A stretch of 32,066 nt of DNA, taken from positions 1 through 32,066 of the forward strand of contig CADDZA010000012.1 of NCBI GenBank assembly GCA_902812435.1, in the 5' to 3' direction. This DNA comes from Clostridia bacterium (lineage in GTDB: Bacteria > Bacillota > DSM-12270 > Thermacetogeniales > Thermacetogeniaceae). A model generated the notes under the pieces. The model ran no database searches and had not been told where the DNA came from. It was given only the letters and a program-made list of their open reading frames with translations. Both the position numbers and the translations under genes were made by a program. Of this stretch, positions 1-6,688 are shown in pieces (the stretch's first letter is position 1; each line of letters starts with the position of its first letter).

Positions 1-5
1 GAGTA

Positions 6-58
6 ACTTCCAATATCTCGTTCTTACGTAGTTTTACGCACCCAAAGATATTGGAGGT
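6..58 (+). promoter_or_regulatory. 5' leader hairpin that can mask a ribosome binding site upstream of rnj
   Basis: Bases 6-18 can pair with bases 46-58. The core ccaatatct (10-18) is a perfect inverted repeat of agatattgg (46-54), and pairing extends through the AGGAGGT-type ribosome binding site with one G-U pair, giving a 13-bp stem. A small apical hairpin (27-30 with 35-38) can form in the loop. The pairing is directly visible; that it blocks translation from the ATG at 67 is inference. Whether the transcript includes base 6 cannot be judged, because the promoter lies outside the window. Confidence 0.6.
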
Positions 59-147
59 GAAACCAAATGATGTGGCTAGAAATATGCTTTAGCCGCAAGC
101 AAGTGGAGTTTCCGAGAAACTACTTTATTTATGCTCGGGGTGAATTT

Positions 148-1812
148 ATGAAAGAAGGCAATACACTTACAATAATTCCGCTGGGGGGCCTCGGCGAGAT
201 TGGAAAAAATATTATGGTCTTGAAGTATAACAAAGACATTATTGTCATCGACGGCGGCCTCATGTTCCCGGAAGATGAAATGCTTGGGATCGACCTGGTG
301 ATCCCGGATATCTCATACCTGATTGAAAACCGGGATCATATTCGTGGTTTTGTTCTAACTCACGGTCACGAGGATCACATTGGGTCGATGCCATATATTT
401 TAAAAGAGATCTCGGCGCCTGTGTACGGCACCAAATTGACTCTCGGTTTATTAGACGCAAAGCTAAAAGAGAGCAATTTCGACCAGAAGGTGAAAACCAG
501 ATGCGTACGACCTGGCGATTCAATCCAGTTGGGAGCTTTTCAGATCCAGTTTATTCGGGTCAGCCACAGCATCGCCGATTCCGTTGCCCTGGGAATCAAA
601 ACACCTGTAGGAACGATTGTCCATACGGGAGATTTTAAACTGGATCAGACACCTGTGGACAATGAAAAGATTGATTATCATAAGTTTGCAGAATTGGGAA
701 AACAGGGTGTTCTGGTGCTGCTTTCAGACAGCACTAATGCGGAAAGACCAGGCTATACCTTATCGGAACGGGTTGTCGGTGAAACCTTTAACGAAACCTT
801 CCGTAAAGCAAAGGAAAGGATTATTATTGCAAGCTTTGCATCAAACATTCACCGAATTCAGCAAGCGATCACCACAGCCAGTAAATACGGGAGAAAGGTC
901 GCGGTCGCGGGCAGGAGCATGATCAACGTTGTGAACATTGCCAGGGAACTGGGTTATCTCGAGATCCCCCCAGATACCTTGGTTGATCTAGACGAGATTC
1001 AGTTTCTACCCAAACGGGAGGTAGTTATCCTGACTACGGGAAGCCAGGGCGAGCCGATGTCCGCTCTTACCAGGATGGCAATGTGCGACCACAAACAGGT
1101 GGAGATCATGCCGGGCGACACGGTGATCATCTCTGCCAGTCCGATTCCGGGAAATGAAAAAATGGTGCACCGCACGATTGATAATCTCTTACGGCAGGGG
1201 GCGGAGGTGATTTACGAGTCTTTCTCCGGTGTACACGTATCAGGCCACGCCAGCCAGGAAGAACTCAAACTAATGTTAAACCTGGTGAGACCTAAATTTT
1301 TCATCCCAGTACACGGAGAATACCGCCACCTCATCAAACATGCCCAGCTTGCCAGGGAGGTTGGAATTCCACCGACAAATATTTTTGTAGTTGAGAACGG
1401 CCAGGTTCTGGAATTTACTCCCGACAGGGGTGCTATTACTGGAAGGGTTACGGCAGGAAATGTCCTGGTCGACGGCTTGGGTGTCGGAGACGTTGGAAAC
1501 ATTGTTCTTCGCGACCGCAAACAGCTTTCGCGAGACGGGATATTTATCGTTTTTGTCACCATTGATAAGGATGATGGTACGGTTGTAGCCGGTCCGGACA
1601 TTGTTTCAAGAGGCTTTGTATACGTCCGCGAGTCCGAGGAACTGCTTGAAGAAGCAAAAGAGCGGGTACGCGAGGTCCTCAAGCAGTGCGAATTACAGCA
1701 GACCACGGAATGGGCGGCAATCAAATCTTACGTGAGGGAGGCTGTCGGAAAGTTCCTGTACGAAAGGACCAGAAGAAGACCGATGATACTTCCGATCATC
1801 ATAGAAGTGTAA
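148..1812 (+). CDS. rnj: Ribonuclease J
   Basis: Metallo-beta-lactamase/beta-CASP ribonuclease with 5'-3' exo- and endonuclease activity in Gram-positive mRNA decay and rRNA maturation, acting in the cytoplasm. The zinc motif HGHEDH is at about residues 72-77, followed by HTGDFKLD, the beta-CASP signature around SFASNIHRIQQ and the C-terminal motif GHAS...PVHGEYRH. The length of 554 residues fits the family. The start at 148 is preferred because it gives the usual short N-terminus (MKEGNTLTIIPLGGLGEIGKN) and has a GGGGTG site. An in-frame ATG at 67 with a stronger but hairpin-masked ribosome binding site would add 27 residues without resemblance to the family. It is followed by a shared terminator. 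Confidence 0.96.
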   Translation: MKEGNTLTIIPLGGLGEIGKNIMVLKYNKDIIVIDGGLMFPEDEMLGIDLVIPDISYLIENRDHIRGFVLTHGHEDHIGSMPYILKEISAPVYGTKLTLGLLDAKLKESNFDQKVKTRCVRPGDSIQLGAFQIQFIRVSHSIADSVALGIKTPVGTIVHTGDFKLDQTPVDNEKIDYHKFAELGKQGVLVLLSDSTNAERPGYTLSERVVGETFNETFRKAKERIIIASFASNIHRIQQAITTASKYGRKVAVAGRSMINVVNIARELGYLEIPPDTLVDLDEIQFLPKREVVILTTGSQGEPMSALTRMAMCDHKQVEIMPGDTVIISASPIPGNEKMVHRTIDNLLRQGAEVIYESFSGVHVSGHASQEELKLMLNLVRPKFFIPVHGEYRHLIKHAQLAREVGIPPTNIFVVENGQVLEFTPDRGAITGRVTAGNVLVDGLGVGDVGNIVLRDRKQLSRDGIFIVFVTIDKDDGTVVAGPDIVSRGFVYVRESEELLEEAKERVREVLKQCELQQTTEWAAIKSYVREAVGKFLYERTRRRPMILPIIIEV

Positions 1813-1817
1813 TTACT

Positions 1818-1851
1818 ATCGGCTCCATCTAGGAACGAGCCGATTTTATTA
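1818..1851. terminator. Bidirectional intrinsic terminator between rnj and the GGDEF/HD-GYP gene
   Basis: A perfect 8-bp stem, atcggctc (1818-1825) with gagccgat (1837-1844), is followed by a T-rich stretch on the plus strand. It lies only a few bases past both convergent stop codons, so it probably serves both transcripts. Confidence 0.75.
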
Positions 1852-1853
1852 TT

Positions 1854-3545
1854 TTAGTAAATCGTTTTCTTATACACGTTTTTGACGGTGGATAGGAATA
1901 GATCCACGAGGTTAGGATCGTAGAGAGTGCCAGCGTTTTTCTTTATTTCTATCGAGGCCTCATCAAAACTCAAGGCCTTTCTGTAGGGGCGTTCAGACGT
2001 CATGGCATCGAAGCTATCCGCAAGGCGCACTATCCGAGCCAGGATGGGTATATCGTCCCCCTTTAACCCGTCGGGGTAGCCGGAGCCGTCGTAGTTTTCG
2101 TGGTGAGACCGGATAATAGACACTATATCCTTAAAGGATACTACCGCCTGGATCATCTCGCTTCCCAATACGGTGTGGTTCCGCATAATATCCCATTCCT
2201 TCTTTTTTAAACTACCTTCTTTTGTTAAAACCATCGTTTCTATTTCGAGCTTCCCGATGTCGTGCAAAAAGGCTCCATACCTGAGAAACTCTTTGGTATC
2301 TTCGTCAATACCCATCTTTTCCGCCATCGCCATAGCGTATGACATCACTCTTTCGGAATGGCCGTAGGTGTACCGGTCCTTGGCGTTGATCAGGGTGATG
2401 AACGTTTGCAGGTAAGCAAAGGCATCCGAAACCTTTAAGCTGCTGATCTCGCTTAACACGGATTGATACAGGCGGGGCATCCCCTTGCTGTACTTCCTCC
2501 TGAACAGGTCGTCTTCCGCAGCTCTGATGAGCGGCAGTGCCTCGGTCCCGTCTTCCGGATAACCAGCCACGCCTTCAGATATGCTGAACGGTTTATATGT
2601 AGCAATGCCTTTTATTTTGAAGAAATCGATGACCCGTGCTTCTATCTCTTTTCGAATATCCTTCGTAAACTCCATTACTGCTTTCTTGTCTTTTCCCGGA
2701 AATACGAGCATGAATTCATCGTTACCATACCTGGCGGCAGCATATAACCCCTCATTGCTCCTGTTTAAAAGCAAATGTCCAATCAGGTTTAACAGTTCAT
2801 CCCCGTACTGGTAGCCGTAAACCGTGTTGTAATATTTGAGTTGGTCTATATCCAGTAAAACAACGGAGAGGGGGGTATTTTCGCTGGCCGCCTTATGTAG
2901 GGAAGCAATTAGCTTTTCCTGTATATAGCGGTGGTTGTGCAAACCCGTAAGCTGGTCGTAATCGGCAAGCTTGAGCAGCTCCTGCTGGGTGTTTCTTTCA
3001 ACCTCCATCAGACCACCGACAAGCCATGCCAGAAGGATGGTAACACTGGCCATGATCACGTTTGATTGAAAGACGCCCGGTGACATAGTAGAGAAAATAC
3101 CATAATCCATAAGAAAGAGCAGGGCACTGGCTGCGACGGCCACGCCAGCGCCCACAAACTTTCCGAAGGCCGTTGCCGCGATGATCACCGGGATCACGAT
3201 CAGCACCTTGGCCCCGCTAAAGTCCCTGCTGTACCAGAGGAAAGCAAATGTCAGCGGAAAAATAACAACAAGAAGAAATAGTTCATCTTTCTTGGAACGG
3301 TTGTTAAATAATTTTGGAATAAGGTTTCGCGCTATGTAAAAAATTATACCCAAGCAAAAAACTGTAGATAACAAGATTAATCCCGCAGGTAAATATAGTC
3401 CGAATTCTACGTTGTAGAAACTAAACACGATCATTAAAAAAATTAGGATGCAAACAATATGGGTAACCAGGATGTATTCGGATATATCTGCAATTCTTTT
3501 CTCTTCCCAGCGGCGCATCTCCTGTTCTCCCCAAGATGGTGTCAT
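1854..3545 (-). CDS. Membrane GGDEF/HD-GYP cyclic-di-GMP protein
   Basis: A 563-residue protein with about six N-terminal membrane segments (residues 25-178), a GGDEF-type domain (about 190-350) and a C-terminal HD-GYP phosphodiesterase domain (about 385-550). The HD-GYP part looks intact: HDIGK at 428-432, HH at 481-482 and DGSGYP at 486-491. The cyclase signature is degenerate: GNDEF at 274-278 in place of GGDEF, with no RxxD inhibitory site in front. It is therefore more likely a c-di-GMP hydrolase with a regulatory or inactive GGDEF domain; this is inference. Its ATG lies 4 nt after the agrD stop, with a GAGGA site inside agrD, so it is the last gene of the agr operon. A second possible start (residue 10) also has a GGAG site. 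Confidence 0.9.
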   Translation of the reverse strand: MTPSWGEQEMRRWEEKRIADISEYILVTHIVCILIFLMIVFSFYNVEFGLYLPAGLILLSTVFCLGIIFYIARNLIPKLFNNRSKKDELFLLVVIFPLTFAFLWYSRDFSGAKVLIVIPVIIAATAFGKFVGAGVAVAASALLFLMDYGIFSTMSPGVFQSNVIMASVTILLAWLVGGLMEVERNTQQELLKLADYDQLTGLHNHRYIQEKLIASLHKAASENTPLSVVLLDIDQLKYYNTVYGYQYGDELLNLIGHLLLNRSNEGLYAAARYGNDEFMLVFPGKDKKAVMEFTKDIRKEIEARVIDFFKIKGIATYKPFSISEGVAGYPEDGTEALPLIRAAEDDLFRRKYSKGMPRLYQSVLSEISSLKVSDAFAYLQTFITLINAKDRYTYGHSERVMSYAMAMAEKMGIDEDTKEFLRYGAFLHDIGKLEIETMVLTKEGSLKKKEWDIMRNHTVLGSEMIQAVVSFKDIVSIIRSHHENYDGSGYPDGLKGDDIPILARIVRLADSFDAMTSERPYRKALSFDEASIEIKKNAGTLYDPNLVDLFLSTVKNVYKKTIY

Positions 3546-3548
3546 AAC

Positions 3549-3680
3549 TTACTTCCTCAAGGCAGCGGGCACTTCGGGCTGATAAAGAAGAGACCAACAT
3601 GTCGGTTTAACGCTTGTGTAGGCTACAAATGCGAGGACGCTGAAAACAAATGGTAATAAACTATTGAAGAGACGCTTCAC
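3549..3680 (-). CDS. agrD: AgrD-like cyclic autoinducer pro-peptide
   Basis: A 43-residue ORF with a GTG start at 3680 and a good AAGGAGG site about 9 nt upstream, inside the end of agrB (20-nt overlap). It has the AgrD layout: a short basic start (MKRLF), a hydrophobic amphipathic helix to about residue 22, a core ending CWSLL (C28-L32), then YQPEVPAALRK with the conserved PEVP tail motif. By analogy with the staphylococcal precursor, where a five-residue ring starting at Cys precedes two residues and then PEVP, AgrB would cleave after L32 and close a Cys28-Leu32 thiolactone. Position directly after agrB supports the call. Ring size and the processed N-terminus are inference. Confidence 0.9.
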   Translation of the reverse strand: MKRLFNSLLPFVFSVLAFVAYTSVKPTCWSLLYQPEVPAALRK

Positions 3681-4314
3681 TCTGTTCTCCCTCCTTTTCC
3701 AAAATATTGTCTAGCATAGTAGCAAACCAGTGCCCCGCTTTGGTCAAGGTAAAGGCCTGCCACCAAACTCCCAGGCTTGCGGATAATACTATAGCTGCAA
3801 ATGAATCCTTATTTATAATCAACAGATACTGTACAGCTGTAATCAAACACACAGAGGCCAGTGACAAATTATGCAATTTTTTTCTGTGTACTGCAAAAGT
3901 GATCGGCTTCGCCGGAGAATCAACCGGCGCCAGGCGCCAGACGATAATCAATGAAATAATAAACCCCAGCATTACTGTTAAAAGTAGTCCGGAAGAGGTT
4001 AGCAAAGGAGACGTTATTAAGGCTATTTTTCCCAATAAAGGAGCAATGACCGCTCCGAGTATAGTACATGTTAAAGGTGTTCTGCTGTGGGCGCCACCGG
4101 AGAAAAGGCGTAAAAATGCTGATGTCAAGGTGGCTACTAGGGTTGTCCAGAAGCAACCTAGAAGTAATGCGATAATAAGGATGCTGATGTAGCCAGTGAA
4201 GGAATATAACAGAAATTGAAGGCCAAACAGGGCTATTTCTTCTTCTTCCTGGCTTAAGTTAAGCCTATCCTTTAAATAGGCCGCAATTGGTCGGGTGATA
4301 TTTAAACTCAACAA
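3661..4314 (-). CDS. agrB: AgrB-type membrane cysteine peptidase
   Basis: A 217-residue polytopic membrane protein of the accessory gene regulator B family, which trims the AgrD C-terminus and forms the thiolactone peptide. It shows the hallmark SGGAHS stretch with His76 and Cys83 spaced as in the catalytic pair of AgrB, and the APVDSPAKPI segment typical of the family. The start is a TTG at 4314 (a second TTG follows), overlapping the upstream gene by 7 nt. It is followed by agrD, which begins inside its 3' end. No AgrA or intact AgrC kinase lies in the window, so the receptor is either the upstream membrane protein, the downstream GGDEF/HD-GYP protein or something elsewhere. Confidence 0.92.
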   Translation of the reverse strand: MLSLNITRPIAAYLKDRLNLSQEEEEIALFGLQFLLYSFTGYISILIIALLLGCFWTTLVATLTSAFLRLFSGGAHSRTPLTCTILGAVIAPLLGKIALITSPLLTSSGLLLTVMLGFIISLIIVWRLAPVDSPAKPITFAVHRKKLHNLSLASVCLITAVQYLLIINKDSFAAIVLSASLGVWWQAFTLTKAGHWFATMLDNILEKEGEQSEASLQ

Positions 4315-4784
4315 TTAGTAATTAAACCCCTTCTGTGGTTATAGTAATTTTTCACCAAAGCCAACAATAGCAAGATTATTTCGTACGGGAGGGCAAAAGC
4401 TGCCCTTAAAAAAGGGTTGAAAAAAACAGTTTCGTATGATAGACCTGTGATATTTAAAAGTGGCTTTATATAAAGCACTTCTGCTATTGCTAAAATAGCA
4501 TAGCATACCACTATAGCTAAAAAAATTCTGCTTAATTTTGCTTTGGTAAAAAAACACGTAAAAATGGCTAAAGAAATGATTAAAATTACCGAATGCATCC
4601 CAAAAGCTATAGGTAAAAGGCGAACCAGGTTGGTAAATGTGAGAAGTAAAGCGACCCAAAGCACTCTTCGATCCCACAATCGGAAATTTATAAGGCTAAA
4701 AACCGCCATTGTTACTGCTACACTTTCGGGAAAATCTTGCAGCAGCAAAGCATACAAAATGTCGGGGAATGTTTCGTGAACCAT
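4308..4784 (-). CDS. Integral membrane protein resembling a sensor-kinase receptor domain without the kinase
   Basis: A 158-residue protein made almost wholly of about five hydrophobic segments, with short charged loops and a basic tail (NYYNHRRG). It begins with ATG at 4784 behind a TAAGGAGG site and is the first gene of the agr operon, overlapping agrB. Its composition and layout recall the N-terminal sensor part of AgrC-like or Spo0B-type kinases of clostridia, but it ends where the dimerisation and ATPase domains would begin. No catalytic motif is visible. The receptor role is inference from neighbours; a role as an AgrB partner or membrane scaffold is also possible. Confidence 0.75.
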   Translation of the reverse strand: MVHETFPDILYALLLQDFPESVAVTMAVFSLINFRLWDRRVLWVALLLTFTNLVRLLPIAFGMHSVILIISLAIFTCFFTKAKLSRIFLAIVVCYAILAIAEVLYIKPLLNITGLSYETVFFNPFLRAAFALPYEIILLLLALVKNYYNHRRGLITNC

Positions 4785-4903
4785 CAGTGGTGCCTCCTTA
4801 AGTGCAATATACTTTCATTCGGCATAAATCTAAGATTTCCTTCTCTTACAAATCAAGACCAAAGTAGGAATCATATGAGACTTTAATCCATATTTTGTTC
4901 TTT

Positions 4904-4932
4904 TTTCTACAAAATCGTACATGTCTTGTCAA
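4904..4932 (-). promoter_or_regulatory. Probable sigma-A promoter of the agr operon
   Basis: Reading the minus strand, TTGACA (4932-4927), a 17-nt spacer and TAGAAA (4909-4904) lie about 120 bp upstream of the first operon ATG. The -35 box is perfect and the -10 box matches 4 of 6 bases. The intervening leader is AT-rich; no clear operator was seen in it. Confidence 0.55.
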
Positions 4933-5009
4933 AAAGTATTTATTTTATCTCAATTATGTTTAGAATAGTCATAGAGAGATCTAATTACTCCAAAACATGG
5001 GAGGAGACA

Positions 5010-5543
5010 ATGGAAACAAGGATCAACAACTCAGTTCTTCAACTGGTTGAGGGCGACATTACGGAACTTGCAACGGATGCCATTGTCAATGCCGCCAACT
5101 CCTATTTGAAACACGGGGGAGGGGTTGCGGGAGCAATCGTCAGAAAAGGTGGAAGGGTGATCCAGGAGGAATCGGATAGGATCGGTTACTGTCCTGTTGG
5201 ACAAGCGGTAATCACCGGTGCAGGAAATCTAAAGGCAAGATACGTGATTCACGCCGTTGGTCCGAGAATGGGGGAGGGGGACGAGGACGAAAAATTAAAA
5301 AATGCCACTATAAACAGCCTGAAACTGGCTGACGAAAAAGAACTCAAGAGCATAGCCTTTCCGGCCATCAGTTCCGGGATCTTTGGTTTTCCTATCGACC
5401 GCTGCGCTAAAATAATGCTGACAACGGCAATCAATTATCTTCGCAGTGAAACAGGGCTGGAAAGGGTTATTTTCTGTCTTTACGGAAACGAGGCTTATAA
5501 CGTTTTCCTGGAAGAATTCAGACGTCAAACCGGACAAAAATGA
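5010..5543 (+). CDS. Macrodomain protein, probable O-acetyl-ADP-ribose deacetylase
   Basis: A 177-residue single macrodomain. The ligand-binding signature NAANSYLKHGGGVAGAI is at about residues 27-43, after VEGDIT with Asp16, and the diphosphate loop PAISSGIFGFP is present. Bacterial relatives remove acetyl groups from O-acetyl-ADP-ribose or hydrolyse ADP-ribose esters. The ATG at 5010 is chosen because it follows GGGAGGAG at the right distance; a longer in-frame reading from a TTG at 4926 has no ribosome binding site and no family resemblance. It is transcribed alone, divergent from the agr operon and convergent with ylzJ. No partner ADP-ribosyltransferase or sirtuin gene is in view. A weak TAGAAT -10-like box at 4961-4966 lacks a convincing -35. 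Confidence 0.9.
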   Translation: METRINNSVLQLVEGDITELATDAIVNAANSYLKHGGGVAGAIVRKGGRVIQEESDRIGYCPVGQAVITGAGNLKARYVIHAVGPRMGEGDEDEKLKNATINSLKLADEKELKSIAFPAISSGIFGFPIDRCAKIMLTTAINYLRSETGLERVIFCLYGNEAYNVFLEEFRRQTGQK

Positions 5544-5566
5544 AAGGCTCCCTGTATAACCAGGTG

Positions 5567-5589
5567 AAGCACCGCCGTAACCGGTGCTT
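5567..5589. terminator. Hairpin between the convergent macrodomain gene and ylzJ
   Basis: A perfect 8-bp stem, aagcaccg (5567-5574) with cggtgctt (5582-5589), and a 7-nt loop. The following plus-strand bases (atatttat) are AT-rich without a clean T run, so it is a weak terminator candidate. Confidence 0.45.
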
Positions 5590-5593
5590 ATAT

Positions 5594-5812
5594 TTATCCA
5601 TTGAATAAGGGAATTTCTCTACCGGGTTGGAACTCCGGTTTCAGGTAAACGTATGGATCAGTGCTTCTGACCTGAACGATTTTACCCATTCCCTTGTCGC
5701 CGGGTTCCACCAGGAAACTGATTCCGCAGTACTGCACTTCCCGGTAAGCCGGAACAGCATCATTGTCTGATGCCATGACAGTTTCAAGCGGCATTGGAGT
5801 GTATAAAATCAT
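5594..5812 (-). CDS. ylzJ: YlzJ-like protein
   Basis: A 72-residue protein of the YlzJ family, recognised from its N-terminus ([14 protein letters not shown]), the central [16 protein letters not shown] segment and the tail P.F.PG.EIP. Function is unknown. In bacilli the gene sits directly after tepA and before spoIIIE; here it also follows tepA, with a 4-nt stop/start overlap (5812/5809), which strongly supports the call. There is no signal peptide or membrane segment. Confidence 0.85.
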   Translation of the reverse strand: MILYTPMPLETVMASDNDAVPAYREVQYCGISFLVEPGDKGMGKIVQVRSTDPYVYLKPEFQPGREIPLFNG

Positions 5813-6564
5813 CTGTTCCTTCCTTTCTTATTTTGTTCTTTCTGTTTATCAATCAATTCCTGTACTTTTTCGACCGCTGCGCTGAGCCCCCCTACGGCGT
5901 TGATGAGACCGACATCAACGGCCTCATTTCCGAGCAGGACCGTACCGATGTCACGGGCAAGTTCACCTGTCCTGAACATCAACTGCCTGAATTTTTCCTC
6001 TGTGATGTGAGAATGTTTCGTCACGAAATGGATTACCCGGTCCTGCATCTTTTCAAGGTATTCCCATGTTTGTGGTACCCCGATCACAAGCCCTGACAGC
6101 CTTATAGGGTGGATTGTCATGGTGGCTGTCTCTGCAATAAAGGAGTATTGTGCGCTTACCGCAACAGGAACACCGATGGAGTGACCGCCACCCAAAACAA
6201 GAGAAACCGTCGGCTTGGACATGCTCACAATCATTTCTGCGATGGCAAGTCCGGCCTCCACATCCCCCCCTACAGTGTTCAGTATCACTAAAAGTCCCTC
6301 TATATCCGGGTTTTGCTCCACCGCCACCAACTGGGGAATGATGTGCTCATACTTCGTGGTTTTGTTTTGCGGGGGGAGCACCAGGTGTCCCTCTATCTGC
6401 CCCACGATCGGCAGACAATGAATATTTGATTTGGTTTCCGGTATATCTGTCTGACCGTATTCTTTAATGGTATCGATCTTCTTTACCCCTTGTCTTCTTT
6501 TCCGGTTTCCAGTCTTCTGAGGATTTGTCGTATCTGGGAACTCCTGTTCTTGATCGAACGGCAT
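5809..6564 (-). CDS. tepA: ClpP-like serine protease TepA (translocation-enhancing protein)
   Basis: A 251-residue ClpP-fold protease of the TepA family. The probable nucleophile is Ser129 in [10 protein letters not shown] and the catalytic His is His152 in [24 protein letters not shown] is the oxyanion-side glycine motif. In Bacillus subtilis TepA has been linked to protein translocation. The first about 45 residues are polar, without a signal peptide. The ATG at 6564 is preferred because AGAGGGG precedes it by 8 nt; a TTG at 6639 would add 25 residues without a ribosome binding site. It forms an operon with ylzJ and is divergent from ftsK, unlike the co-directional order common in related genomes. 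Confidence 0.92.
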   Translation of the reverse strand: MPFDQEQEFPDTTNPQKTGNRKRRQGVKKIDTIKEYGQTDIPETKSNIHCLPIVGQIEGHLVLPPQNKTTKYEHIIPQLVAVEQNPDIEGLLVILNTVGGDVEAGLAIAEMIVSMSKPTVSLVLGGGHSIGVPVAVSAQYSFIAETATMTIHPIRLSGLVIGVPQTWEYLEKMQDRVIHFVTKHSHITEEKFRQLMFRTGELARDIGTVLLGNEAVDVGLINAVGGLSAAVEKVQELIDKQKEQNKKGRNR

Positions 6565-6652
6565 AAAGCATTCCCCTCTTAAAAATAGTTTCCTGGGTTT
6601 ATTATGTTCTCTCAAGGCTAAATAATTCGTTTTCCTCAAAGCGGGGAAGTGT

Positions 6653-6658
6653 TATAAT
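6653..6658 (+). promoter_or_regulatory. ftsK: -10 box of the ftsK promoter
   Basis: A perfect TATAAT lies 30 bp before the ftsK ATG and would place transcription start near 6665, leaving a short leader with one GAGGGGTGA site. No good -35 box is seen at 16-18 bp spacing, so the promoter may be weak or activator-dependent. Confidence 0.5.
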
Positions 6659-6688
6659 TTGGGAGGAATGGAGCTGAGGGGTGAAACG

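Noticed and set aside
1212-1724. A 170-residue minus-strand reading frame inside rnj
   Set aside because: It is rich in Ser, Thr, Arg and Pro in the manner of an antisense frame, has no ribosome binding site and lies wholly within a certain RNase J gene.
3707-4192. A 161-residue plus-strand reading frame across agrB
   Set aside because: The minus-strand AgrB motifs and coupled agrD fix the coding strand; the plus frame has no family resemblance.
4926-4966. A plus-strand promoter for the macrodomain gene (TTGTCA and TAGAAT)
   Set aside because: The two boxes are about 30 bp apart, outside the usable range, and no better pair was found.
6565-6639. N-terminal extension of TepA from a TTG
   Set aside because: There is no ribosome binding site for the TTG, whereas ATG 6564 has a well-spaced AGAGGGG.
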